Positions 1 to 5,479 of a stretch of DNA of 6,225 nucleotides are shown one piece after another. The stretch lies in NCBI GenBank assembly GCA_027310735.1, contig DAIDAH010000162.1:1-6225 (forward strand). The letters run 5' to 3'. The notes beneath the pieces were generated by a model. It saw only the letters and a list, made by a program, of their open reading frames with translations. It did not search any database and had not been told where the DNA came from. Position 1 is the first letter of the stretch; each line of letters starts with the position of its first letter. The position numbers were made by a program, and so were the translations under genes. This DNA is from Methylotenera sp. (GTDB lineage: Bacteria > Pseudomonadota > Gammaproteobacteria > Burkholderiales > Methylophilaceae).

Positions 1-1
1 G

Positions 2-61
2 TATCAGGCCAAAGAAGCTGGGCGTAATCAAATTAAATTTTATGATACGAATGATGCGTAA
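2..61 (+). CDS. C-terminal end of a GGDEF (diguanylate cyclase-type) protein, partial
   Basis: The window opens inside a plus-strand reading frame that gives 19 residues beginning YQAKEAGRNQ and then stops with TAA at 59-61. The pattern of a Tyr, an Ala-Lys pair, then Gly-Arg-Asn and an aromatic residue is the typical end of a GGDEF domain, where the consensus is near YxAKxxGRNxxxxF. The neighbouring minus-strand cyclase ends in the same way (YAAKQKGRN at residues 299-307), which supports the call. GGDEF domains make cyclic di-GMP from two GTP. Catalytic residues and any sensor domain lie outside the window, so activity cannot be judged. It is read toward, and ends 135 bp from, the complete cyclase on the other strand. 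The call rests on a short tail, but the motif is distinctive. Confidence 0.7.
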   Translation, partial: YQAKEAGRNQIKFYDTNDA

Positions 62-196
62 ATGAATCTGGTTACTGTGTTGAGTTTTTTACGATTATTT
101 ACTTTTTAGTCTGTATTGTAGTGGACTATCAATCAAGAGTGAGCGCTTAAAAGTCCAGTCTGTAGGTTAGATTGTTAGAGTGCCGAGGATGCATTG

Positions 197-1141
197 CTAT
201 AGCTTTCCAGATTCGATTCTGTTCCTGCCTTTTTGTTTTGCAGCATAAAGTAGTTTGTCTACGGCTTGGATAAAGTTCTCGGCCGCCATCTCTGTAGAGG
301 GGGTGATGGTTCCAACACCTATGCTAACAGTTAAGAGTGGACTGATCTCTGATTTTTCATGAGGGATTTTTAGCTTTCTGATGAGGTTGTCACAACGTTC
401 GGCAACCTTCAGTGCGGCACTTTGATCTGTTTCAGGGAGTAATATTACAAACTCCTCACCGCCATAACGTGCAACGATATCTTTTGGACGAGCCGCTGCA
501 AGATTCAGTGTCTGCGCGACGCTCGTCAAGCACTTATCACCCTGAACATGGCCATAGTGATCGTTGTATTGTTTAAAAAAATCTATATCCAGCACAATTA
601 ATGAGAGTGGCTGATTGCTACGACGTGCACTTGCCCACTCGTTATTTAGCCTTAAATCGAACATGCGCCGATTGGCAATGCCTGTCAGCCCATCTTTAAA
701 TGAGAGTGCTTCCAATTCTTTTTGCAGGTTGATTAACTTCTCTTCGGTAATTTTTCGTTCGCTAATGTCGAACATGAAGCCAATTAAAGAGTCGACTTCA
801 CCTTCCTCGTTACGTACCACATGCACGACATCGCGAATCCAGACATAACCGTTGTCTTTAGTTAGTGCGCGGTAATCGGCCTCGTGATCCACGCCAGCCT
901 TCGATTGCGAAATACAGAAATTCACTACGTATTCTCGGTCTTCTGGATGCATGCGCATCGCCCAGTCCTCCGCGGAAACCCAGCTATCCTGACTCCAGCC
1001 AAGTAAAGAGGCTATCTGTGGGCCAATGTAGGTAAACTTCATGCTGACCCAGTCTATTTTCCAGGGAATAGCTTTGGTCGACTCTAGTAAGGTTTTGTAA
1101 ACCGCATTGTCGTTATTGAGTTCGTCTCGTAGTTCAGACAT
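197..1141 (-). CDS. PAS-GGDEF diguanylate cyclase
   Basis: A cytosolic 314-residue enzyme expected to condense two GTP into cyclic di-GMP, the second messenger controlling motility and biofilm formation. Residues about 15-128 form a PAS fold of the PAS_3 type with a PAC end (YVWIRDVV near 99-106, ending GFMFDISERK at 121-130). A short helical linker (131-146) leads to the GGDEF domain from about 147 to 312. The active site is GGEEF at 227-231, the metal-binding Asp region is LDIDFFK at 184-190 with QYND at 191-194, and the domain ends in AKQKGRN. RPKD at 218-221 is an RxxD inhibitory site exactly five residues before GGEEF, so product inhibition by c-di-GMP is likely. No transmembrane segment or signal peptide is visible. 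The ATG has an AGGAAC ribosome site six bases upstream. The PAS ligand cannot be predicted. It converges with another GGDEF gene at the left edge. Confidence 0.93.
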   Translation of the reverse strand: MSELRDELNNDNAVYKTLLESTKAIPWKIDWVSMKFTYIGPQIASLLGWSQDSWVSAEDWAMRMHPEDREYVVNFCISQSKAGVDHEADYRALTKDNGYVWIRDVVHVVRNEEGEVDSLIGFMFDISERKITEEKLINLQKELEALSFKDGLTGIANRRMFDLRLNNEWASARRSNQPLSLIVLDIDFFKQYNDHYGHVQGDKCLTSVAQTLNLAAARPKDIVARYGGEEFVILLPETDQSAALKVAERCDNLIRKLKIPHEKSEISPLLTVSIGVGTITPSTEMAAENFIQAVDKLLYAAKQKGRNRIESGKL

Positions 1142-1262
1142 GTGATGTTCCTATTTGTATGTTATGTACTTTCTTTCAAGTTATTAGTCGCCCAATGTGA
1201 TGAAGTCTTGGTGCGGGATTTAGCTTGTTGTAATAACTTAAATGATTGCATAGGATTATCAT

Positions 1263-1292
1263 ATAACAAAGGCGCATTCGCGCCTTTGTTAT
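1263..1292 (-). terminator. Hairpin terminator of the SRPBCC gene
   Basis: A perfect 13-bp inverted repeat (arms 1263-1275 and 1280-1292) with a four-base loop lies 19 bp after the stop codon of the minus-strand SRPBCC gene. Read on the minus strand, the 3' arm ends in CCTTTGTTAT followed by ATGATAAT, so the U-run is interrupted. It fits a rho-independent terminator or a 3'-end stabilising hairpin. It also separates this gene from the diguanylate cyclase, which starts 121 bp further on. Confidence 0.75.
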
Positions 1293-1311
1293 TCTGAATA
1301 GTTCCAGAGTA

Positions 1312-1833
1312 TTACTCTGAAATTTTCTTCAAGTTATCTAACCCACCGCGGTAAACACTAGAGATAACTTTCACTGCTGTTGCATCATCCTGACCTTCGG
1401 CTGGAGTGGCAGATGTATCCTTGCGTTTGAATGTACCTTTCCAAACTACTAATGATTTACCTTTACCCGCTGGTTTGACTGTTACTGTTGAAACGTAGCT
1501 GGTTACAGGAAGAACGCCTTCAACTATTGCGTATTTGAAAGTCTTAGCTTTAGCATTATAGGCCAGCAATTTTTCTTTAATGGTTCCACCATCCTGAAGT
1601 GTTAATAGTCGTTCTGTACCAACTTTATTATTTTTTCCTGTAATAATTTCAGTGCTTTTAACTGCAGGATGCCAAGCACCTAAATCATTAAAGTTACTGA
1701 TTTTTGCCCAAACTTTTGCAGAAGGTGCATCAATGGTAACCTCCTCATGAGCCGAAAGATTTTTTGCTTCATCAGCAAACGTATTGAATGTTGTGCTAAT
1801 GAGTATTGAAGCAAGCAATAAACTGTATTTCAT
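1312..1833 (-). CDS. Exported SRPBCC-family protein, MxaD-like
   Basis: A 173-residue protein with a clear Sec signal peptide: MKYS, a hydrophobic core to about residue 19, and a probable cut after Ala20, leaving a mature periplasmic protein starting DEAKN. Residues about 29-171 form one START/Bet v1-like (SRPBCC, polyketide-cyclase type) domain. Landmarks are the early TIDAPSAKVWAKISNF (33-48), LGAWHPAV (51-58), GTERLLTL (72-79), the GG turn at 82-83, LPVTSYVSTVTV (108-119) and a long C-terminal helix near VYRGGLDNLKKI. Several of these, especially W-H-P and P-V-T, recall MxaD, a periplasmic protein described as helping methanol dehydrogenase pass electrons to cytochrome cL. That is from memory of the family, not an alignment, and no other mxa gene is in the window. 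An alternative is a generic periplasmic lipid- or ligand-binding SRPBCC protein. The AGGAG ribosome site at 1841-1845 is seven bases before the ATG, so the start is secure. A large inverted repeat sits just upstream. Confidence 0.8.
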   Translation of the reverse strand: MKYSLLLASILISTTFNTFADEAKNLSAHEEVTIDAPSAKVWAKISNFNDLGAWHPAVKSTEIITGKNNKVGTERLLTLQDGGTIKEKLLAYNAKAKTFKYAIVEGVLPVTSYVSTVTVKPAGKGKSLVVWKGTFKRKDTSATPAEGQDDATAVKVISSVYRGGLDNLKKISE

Positions 1834-1850
1834 TTGATATCTCCTAAAGT

Positions 1851-1879
1851 AGTATAAATATACACCTGCATGTATACAG
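1851..1879 (-). promoter_or_regulatory. Candidate promoter of the SRPBCC gene
   Basis: On the minus strand, TATACT (1856-1851) is a good -10 box and would give a leader of about 10-12 bases carrying the AGGAG ribosome site. The element 17 bp upstream, CTGTAT (1879-1874), is a poor -35 box and lies inside the right half of the inverted-repeat operator. A weak -35 overlapped by a large dyad suggests that a DNA-binding regulator sets this promoter's activity. The box assignment is tentative because the region is rich in TATA-like strings. Confidence 0.4.
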
Positions 1880-1914
1880 GTTAGTATATCAACTTATATA
1901 CTAACCTGTATACA
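1871..1914. promoter_or_regulatory. 19-bp perfect inverted repeat, probable operator of the SRPBCC gene
   Basis: Two perfect 19-bp arms (1871-1889 and 1896-1914) are separated by six bases. Each arm contains the small palindrome TGTATACA joined to AGGTT or its complement, so AACCTGTATACA occurs in opposite orientation in the two arms. A further degenerate copy, ACCTGCATGTA, begins at 1864 and forms with the left arm an imperfect 18-bp dyad (1864-1881). The repeat begins 38 bp before the start codon of the minus-strand gene and covers its likely -35 region. It has no U-run on either side and lies upstream of the gene, which argues against a terminator. Nested dyads at a promoter are typical of sites for dimeric repressors (GntR, TetR or MarR types), but no regulator gene adjoins it and I do not assign a family. 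Confidence 0.6.
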
Positions 1915-2231
1915 AATCTCTTCGATATTTAAAGTGTTGTAGGTTGATTCAAACAGCGGTTGCAACTTTGTTGCATATGCTAAAAAAACTTAAGAAGAAT
2001 ATTCGGCCAGTTAGCGCCAAAGGCCGTGGAAGATGTAATGCTCGTATGATATGAAGGGGCTGAAAGTAATTTTATTTATAAAGATGTTTTTCTAATTCCC
2101 AACTTTATAGCTTTCTTAAAAGGCAATATTCATCTGCCTAGCGAACATTTAACTGCGTATGTGGATGGATTTTCTTCAATACATTTGGGCAGGATTATGC
2201 GTTAGTTGTGATTGGACTATGTTTAGTACAT
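1915..2231. other. Gene-free stretch with a possible decayed small ORF
   Basis: There is no intact gene here. On the plus strand an ATG at 1977 opens a basic 25-codon frame (MLKKLKKNIR..., ending RMI) that stops at 2052-2054. Shifting by one base at about 2049 joins it to an open stretch of 51 codons (2050-2202, beginning YEGAESNFIY and ending HLGRIMR) that stops with TAG at 2203. The joined product would have about 75 residues. No ribosome site precedes the ATG, and I do not recognise the peptide. It could be the frameshifted remnant of a small gene or chance. Apart from a small six-base-pair hairpin at 1961-1975, nothing else is visible. Confidence 0.25.
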
Positions 2232-2259
2232 AAAAAAGGCTAACAGAAGTTAACCCTTT
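2232..2259 (-). terminator. Rho-independent terminator of tRNA-Arg
   Basis: Read on the minus strand, an 11-bp stem (2259-2249 pairing with 2244-2234, including two G-U pairs) closes a TTCT loop and runs into six T residues (2237-2232). It starts 17 bases after the encoded CCA end of the tRNA. Position, stem and T-run together make a convincing factor-independent terminator, and imply that the tRNA is transcribed alone. Confidence 0.8.
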
Positions 2260-2276
2260 GATATTTATTCTAAATA

Positions 2277-2353
2277 TGGTGCGCCCGCCGCGATTCGAAC
2301 GCGGGACCTTCGGCTTCGGAAACCGACACTCTATCCAGCTGAGCTACGGGCGC
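2277..2353 (-). tRNA. tRNA-Arg (anticodon CCG)
   Basis: A 77-base tRNA with all parts visible on the minus strand. The 7-bp acceptor stem is GCGCCCG (2353-2347) with CGGGCGC (2287-2281). The D arm contains GCTCAGCTGGATAGAG. The anticodon stem TCGGT/GCCGA, closed by one G-U pair, encloses the loop TTCCGAA. The T arm has CCGCG, TTCGAAT and CGCGG. The discriminator base is A, and CCA is encoded at 2279-2277. The loop places CCG at positions 34-36, which reads the arginine codon CGG. The gene has its own extended -10 promoter and its own terminator. I saw no flanking repeat that would mark an integration site. Confidence 0.97.
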
Positions 2354-2367
2354 ATGTGTTATGCGGC

Positions 2368-2376
2368 ATTATAGCA
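2368..2376 (-). promoter_or_regulatory. Extended -10 promoter of tRNA-Arg
   Basis: The minus strand reads TGCTATAAT (2376-2368): a perfect TATAAT preceded by TGn, the extended -10 motif. Transcription would begin about seven bases later, near 2361, leaving a leader of about eight bases before the mature tRNA 5' end at 2353. No good -35 box is found 16-18 bp upstream, which is tolerable for an extended -10 promoter. Confidence 0.65.
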
Positions 2377-2397
2377 AAGCTCGACATTTCATGTGCT

Positions 2398-2425
2398 TTT
2401 ACCTTGACGTTAGTGCAGGTATAAT
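2398..2425 (+). promoter_or_regulatory. Candidate sigma-70 promoter of the cytochrome c5 gene
   Basis: TATAAT at 2420-2425 is a perfect -10 box, with TTTACC at 2398-2403 as a moderate -35 and a 16-bp spacer. The start would be near 2432, giving a leader of about 30 bases. A second TATAAT occurs at 2439-2444 but has no suitable -35. The nearby TTGACG (2404-2409) is spaced wrongly (10 or 29 bp) for either -10. This promoter is divergent from that of tRNA-Arg, both within 108 bp. Confidence 0.55.
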
Positions 2426-2461
2426 GCTGTTTTATTCATATAATTCTGGGAACTCGCTGCA

Positions 2462-2947
2462 ATGAGCAATAAAGATAATGGCTATAAAAGCTCTACATTT
2501 TGGCAATTGATTATTGTTATTCCTGGCGCTATTTTAGCGATTACCTTGATTATTGCGTTGATCGCTAAATCATCTAGTGGTACAGCTGCGCCAAAAGAAG
2601 GGAAGCCTGAAGCTGCCAAGGTTGTTGTTAACGAAAATATTAAGCCTGTTGCAGCGGTTGAAGTTGCTGCAGCAGAAACAGGGCCTCACGTAGATAAAAG
2701 TGGTGAAGAAGTTTATAAGGCCGTCTGTACAATGTGTCATTCTGCTGGCTTGATGAATGCGCCTAAGTTTGGTGATAAGGGTCTTTGGGGACCGCGCATT
2801 GCGCAAGGTTATGATACATTGGTAAGCCATGCGCTTAAGGGTATTCGTGCAATGCCGGCTAGAGGCGGTAATGCGGCTTTAACTGATGTTGAAGTGGCTG
2901 GTGCGGTTAAATACATGGCGAATTCATCAGGCGCTACATTTAAATAG
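2462..2947 (+). CDS. Membrane-anchored cytochrome c5-type protein
   Basis: A 161-residue monohaem cytochrome c. A short polar N-terminus is followed by one hydrophobic helix (about residues 15-35), probably an uncleaved anchor because no good signal-peptidase site follows. An Ala/Pro/Lys-rich linker (about 36-78) tethers the haem domain in the periplasm. The haem-binding CxxCH is CTMCH at 89-93 (Cys89, Cys92, His93), and the likely sixth ligand is Met131 in the AMPARGG motif (130-136), characteristic of cytochrome c5. The closing helix is VEVAGAVKYMANSSG (143-157). It should carry electrons between inner-membrane complexes or dehydrogenases and a terminal oxidase or reductase; the partner cannot be told from this window. 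The ribosome site is weak (GGGAA at 2448-2452, nine bases from ATG). It stands alone between its own promoter and a strong terminator. Confidence 0.93.
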   Translation: MSNKDNGYKSSTFWQLIIVIPGAILAITLIIALIAKSSSGTAAPKEGKPEAAKVVVNENIKPVAAVEVAAAETGPHVDKSGEEVYKAVCTMCHSAGLMNAPKFGDKGLWGPRIAQGYDTLVSHALKGIRAMPARGGNAALTDVEVAGAVKYMANSSGATFK

Positions 2948-2969
2948 TTTTCAATTTGCAGTAAACACT

Positions 2970-3002
2970 AAAAAGCCACTTAAAACTTAAGTGGCTTTTT
3001 TT
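2970..3002 (+). terminator. Rho-independent terminator after cytochrome c5
   Basis: The arms GCCACTTAA (2975-2983) and TTAAGTGGC (2987-2995) form a nine-pair stem around a three-base loop. Flanking A and T runs (2970-2974 with 2996-3000) extend it to 14 pairs, and the T-run continues to 3002. It lies 23 bp after the cytochrome stop codon. It ends only five bases before the apaH ribosome site. Confidence 0.92.
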
Positions 3003-3017
3003 ATTTTGGAGTAGGTG

Positions 3018-3848
3018 ATGGCAACGTACGCGATTGGTGATATTCAGGGTTGTTATCATGCCTTTCAAGCTTTACTGGCGCGCATTGAGTTTGATCCCAA
3101 GGTTGATAGGCTCTGGCTGGTAGGTGATTTAATTAATCGTGGTAGCGGCTCACTTGAGGTATTGCGCTGGTGCTATGCACATCAGGCAAGTTTGGATGTT
3201 GTATTGGGTAACCATGATTTACATGCGCTAGTGGTGGCAAATGGCATTACTCAAGCGCATAAAAGCGATACTTTGGATGCGCTCTTTGCTGCGAAAGATT
3301 GCGAAGTTTTACTGGGTTGGTTACGTCATCAGCGACTGATCTATCAAGAGGGTAGTTACCTAGTAGTGCATGCTGGGTTGTTGCCGCAATGGACTGCAGA
3401 GCAAGCGCTAGCCTATGCGGCAGAGGTTGAGGCTGCCTTGCAAGGTGAAGGTTATTTGGATTTTTTGAAACATATGTATGGCAATCTACCTAATTATTGG
3501 AGTGATACCTTAACAGGAGCAGATCGTTTGCGCGTCATTACCAATGCCATGACGCGATTAAGAGTATGTACTGAGCAAGGTGAAATGGAGTTCAAATTCA
3601 AGGGGGAGCTGAACGACGTACCTGCAGGATACGTGCCTTGGTTCGATGTGCCTGCTCGGGCGACACAAGATGTGCAGATAATCTTTGGGCATTGGTCTGC
3701 ATTGGGTCTGCAGCAAAGAAATAATGTTTATGCTTTAGATACAGGATGTTTGTGGGGTGGGCAGCTTACAGCCATGAATGTGCATACAAAGGCTGTAATG
3801 CAGGTCGAGTCGCATCCTTTAGATAAACCCATAAAGCTTAAGTATTAA
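3018..3848 (+). CDS. apaH: Symmetrical diadenosine tetraphosphatase ApaH
   Basis: This enzyme splits Ap4A symmetrically into two ADP and also acts on related dinucleoside polyphosphates and NpnN RNA caps. It belongs to the calcineurin-like phosphoprotein-phosphatase (PPP) superfamily. The 276 residues match the usual length (E. coli has 280) and the whole fold is present: GDIQG (7-11), GDLINRG (36-42), GNHD (64-67) with Asn65 and His66, HAG (118-120), ITNAMTR (174-180), GHWSALG (224-230) and DTGCLWGG (241-248). The first motif has Gln where many PPP enzymes and E. coli ApaH have His; as I recall, ApaH proteins in pseudomonads show the same change. I chose the ATG at 3018 over the GTG at 3015 because GGAG (3008-3011) is six bases from the ATG, and the product then begins MATYAIGD, like E. 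coli MATYLIGD. It sits directly behind a terminator and converges with the PlsC-family gene nine bases away. Confidence 0.97.
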   Translation: MATYAIGDIQGCYHAFQALLARIEFDPKVDRLWLVGDLINRGSGSLEVLRWCYAHQASLDVVLGNHDLHALVVANGITQAHKSDTLDALFAAKDCEVLLGWLRHQRLIYQEGSYLVVHAGLLPQWTAEQALAYAAEVEAALQGEGYLDFLKHMYGNLPNYWSDTLTGADRLRVITNAMTRLRVCTEQGEMEFKFKGELNDVPAGYVPWFDVPARATQDVQIIFGHWSALGLQQRNNVYALDTGCLWGGQLTAMNVHTKAVMQVESHPLDKPIKLKY

Positions 3849-3857
3849 GCAAGCAAA

Positions 3858-4673
3858 TTAGGATAGATTTAATTTCAGTTTTTGCTGGATTAATTGTTGG
3901 ATATTCAGCGTCAATGCACGTCGATCCTGATTGTCATCGGCGAGTTCTGTAATTGTGATGGGTGCAAAAAAATGTAGCTCAACCACTGGATTTTTCTGGC
4001 GGAGTATTTGCTGTATGGAAACCAACATGGTTGTTTCGCCAGCGTAGGCGACATCTGTATTGATGCTGCCATCAGGTCTTGGGTAGCGAATGGCAATGGG
4101 CCATATCTTGGCATTGGCTTGGATGGCGGCTTCAATCAGGCTGCTCTTGAATGGTTTTAGCACAGTACCGTCTGTTGTCGTGCCTTCAGGGAAAAAGCAT
4201 AAATTGTCCCCAGCTTTTAGCCCCAACGTTGCAGTGTAAACGATGCGTGCGGCATCATGTCGTTTGCTACGGTCTATAAATAATACATTGGCTTTGCTTG
4301 CTAAATAGCCAACCACAGGCCAATTTTTAACCTCTGATTTCGAAATGAATCGTAATGGAACGATACTGTTGAGCGCATAAATATCTGTCCATGAAATATG
4401 ATTGGCCACGAACATGGTGCTACTCAATGTTTCATTTTTTGTGGGTATATTGCCTAGGCTGATGACGCGCAGGTTAAGCGCGGCAACCAATTGCCCAGAC
4501 CACCACTGTATTAATTTGAGTTTGACAGGTTTGCTCGCTACAGGGAAAACGATGGCTGCAATCATCGTTCCTATTAGCGTATGCGTCATCACACGGCTGA
4601 TTCTAAATAGCCGTGTGATGCTGTTAGTGGTTCTTGTGCTGGTGTCAGGTAATTGACTGATTGGTGGTTGCAA
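3858..4673 (-). CDS. PlsC-family O-acyltransferase, probable OlsA (lyso-ornithine lipid acyltransferase)
   Basis: A 271-residue membrane-associated acyltransferase with the full motif set: NHISWTD (91-97, catalytic His92 and Asp97), FIDR (132-135), FPEGT (161-165) and WPIAIRY (191-197). A hydrophobic segment at about 32-48 probably holds it to the inner membrane. The family moves an acyl chain from acyl-ACP onto a free hydroxyl. PlsC acylates lysophosphatidic acid, whereas OlsA acylates lyso-ornithine lipid. The motifs alone cannot separate the two; the OlsB-like gene 16 bp upstream and its Pho-type promoter favour OlsA. The start is unusual. The frame opens only after the olsB stop region and offers TTG at 4673, with AGG about 15 bases upstream. 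The next starts, GTG/ATG at residues 28-29, would remove the conserved-looking RLFRISR (21-27), so TTG is preferred. Translational coupling to olsB is likely. No terminator is visible in the nine-base gap to apaH. Confidence 0.85.
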   Translation of the reverse strand: MQPPISQLPDTSTRTTNSITRLFRISRVMTHTLIGTMIAAIVFPVASKPVKLKLIQWWSGQLVAALNLRVISLGNIPTKNETLSSTMFVANHISWTDIYALNSIVPLRFISKSEVKNWPVVGYLASKANVLFIDRSKRHDAARIVYTATLGLKAGDNLCFFPEGTTTDGTVLKPFKSSLIEAAIQANAKIWPIAIRYPRPDGSINTDVAYAGETTMLVSIQQILRQKNPVVELHFFAPITITELADDNQDRRALTLNIQQLIQQKLKLNLS

Positions 4674-4689
4674 GATGATTGATTGATGC

Positions 4690-5478
4690 CTATTTCAGAA
4701 AGTGTGCGGCATATCTTGGGTTGATTTTAGATAAAGGTAACATTACCAGCATATCCGCTGTGTTGAAATAGGGATCCCAAGCTGGTTCACCACAAATATA
4801 GGCACCTAAACGCAAGTAGCCTTTAATTAAGGGTGGACAAGCTACCTGCATATCGGTGCGTAGTGACTGAATTGGCAATGGATTCCTAGCAAATACGCGA
4901 TACTCTAGCGGTGATAAGTACTCATCTTGCAGCATTTGATACAGACTTGCAGCAGAGTGGCCGCCATCAGACATACTTACGCTACCGCAACCTATCATGT
5001 ATTCATAATTATGAATCTGCATGTATTTAGCAAGGCCAGCCCAAAGCATAGTTATTGTGCCTCCGTTGCGATAGTTTTGATGCACACAGGCGCGACCAAC
5101 TTCTACGGTACGATCAAACAAGTGTGCGAGTCGACTCAAATCAAACTCGCCTGCTGAGTAGTAACCCCCAGCTTCATTAGCCTTTGAAGGGCTTAAAATA
5201 CGATAAGTGCCTATGACTTGGTGTGTGCCGCTGTCACGTACTATCAAGTGGTCACAAAACTGATCAAAGCCGTCAATATCCAAGCCGCCAGTGCCAGAAA
5301 GCTGAGCGCCCATTTCTTCGGCAAACACTTTGTAGCGCAAGCGTTGCGCTTCTTCGATTTCTGCCTGCGTGCGCGCAAGGCTGATGTATAACTTTCTTTG
5401 TGTTGTGATTTGTAGGTCAGCTTGCTGAACGCTGCGTTCATTTGTATTTTCAAGCCAAGTAAAATCTTTGCGAACCAT
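4690..5478 (-). CDS. olsB: OlsB-like N-acyltransferase (ornithine lipid synthesis)
   Basis: A 262-residue GNAT-fold protein of the OlsB/'hemolysin-like' acyltransferase family (Acetyltransf_5). Landmarks: AQRLRYKVFAEEMGA (44-58), FDQFCDHLIV (71-80), VIGTYRIL (88-95), YYSAGEFDL (106-114), EVGRACVHQNYRNGG (126-140), PPLIKGYLRLGA (215-226) and FNTADMLVMLPL (238-249). OlsB transfers a 3-hydroxyacyl chain from ACP to the alpha-amino group of ornithine, giving lyso-ornithine lipid, which OlsA then acylates to ornithine lipid, a phosphorus-free membrane lipid. Size and motifs fit, and the adjacent PlsC-family gene and upstream Pho-type half-sites support this role. Relatives in the family can use other amino acids, so the substrate is inferred. 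No membrane segment is evident. The start ATG has a strong AAGGAGAG site, the GGAG lying six bases away, inside a hairpin. It probably forms a two-gene operon with the downstream acyltransferase. Confidence 0.78.
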   Translation of the reverse strand: MVRKDFTWLENTNERSVQQADLQITTQRKLYISLARTQAEIEEAQRLRYKVFAEEMGAQLSGTGGLDIDGFDQFCDHLIVRDSGTHQVIGTYRILSPSKANEAGGYYSAGEFDLSRLAHLFDRTVEVGRACVHQNYRNGGTITMLWAGLAKYMQIHNYEYMIGCGSVSMSDGGHSAASLYQMLQDEYLSPLEYRVFARNPLPIQSLRTDMQVACPPLIKGYLRLGAYICGEPAWDPYFNTADMLVMLPLSKINPRYAAHFLK

Positions 5479-5479
5479 G

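Noticed and set aside
108..164. AGTCTGTA occurs twice (108-115 and 157-164) in the gap between the two GGDEF genes, with short inverted GGACT/AGTCC pairs
   Set aside because: Eight-base repeats and five-base arms are too short to distinguish from chance; no T-run or promoter arrangement accompanies them.
1178..1239. Nine-base inverted pair AAGTTATTA (1178-1186) and TAATAACTT (1231-1239) upstream of the diguanylate cyclase
   Set aside because: The arms are AT-rich and 44 bases apart. Without a recognisable promoter between them, chance is the simpler explanation.
1961..1975. Small hairpin TGCAAC-TTT-GTTGCA
   Set aside because: A six-pair stem with no T-run, not placed at a gene end or promoter I can define.
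2277..2353. tRNA-Arg as an integration (att) site
   Set aside because: No repeat of the tRNA 3' end and no integrase or mobile gene is seen on either side within the window.
3015..3017. GTG as the apaH start, one codon before the ATG
   Set aside because: The GGAG site is only three bases from GTG but six from ATG, and the family begins MATY at the ATG.
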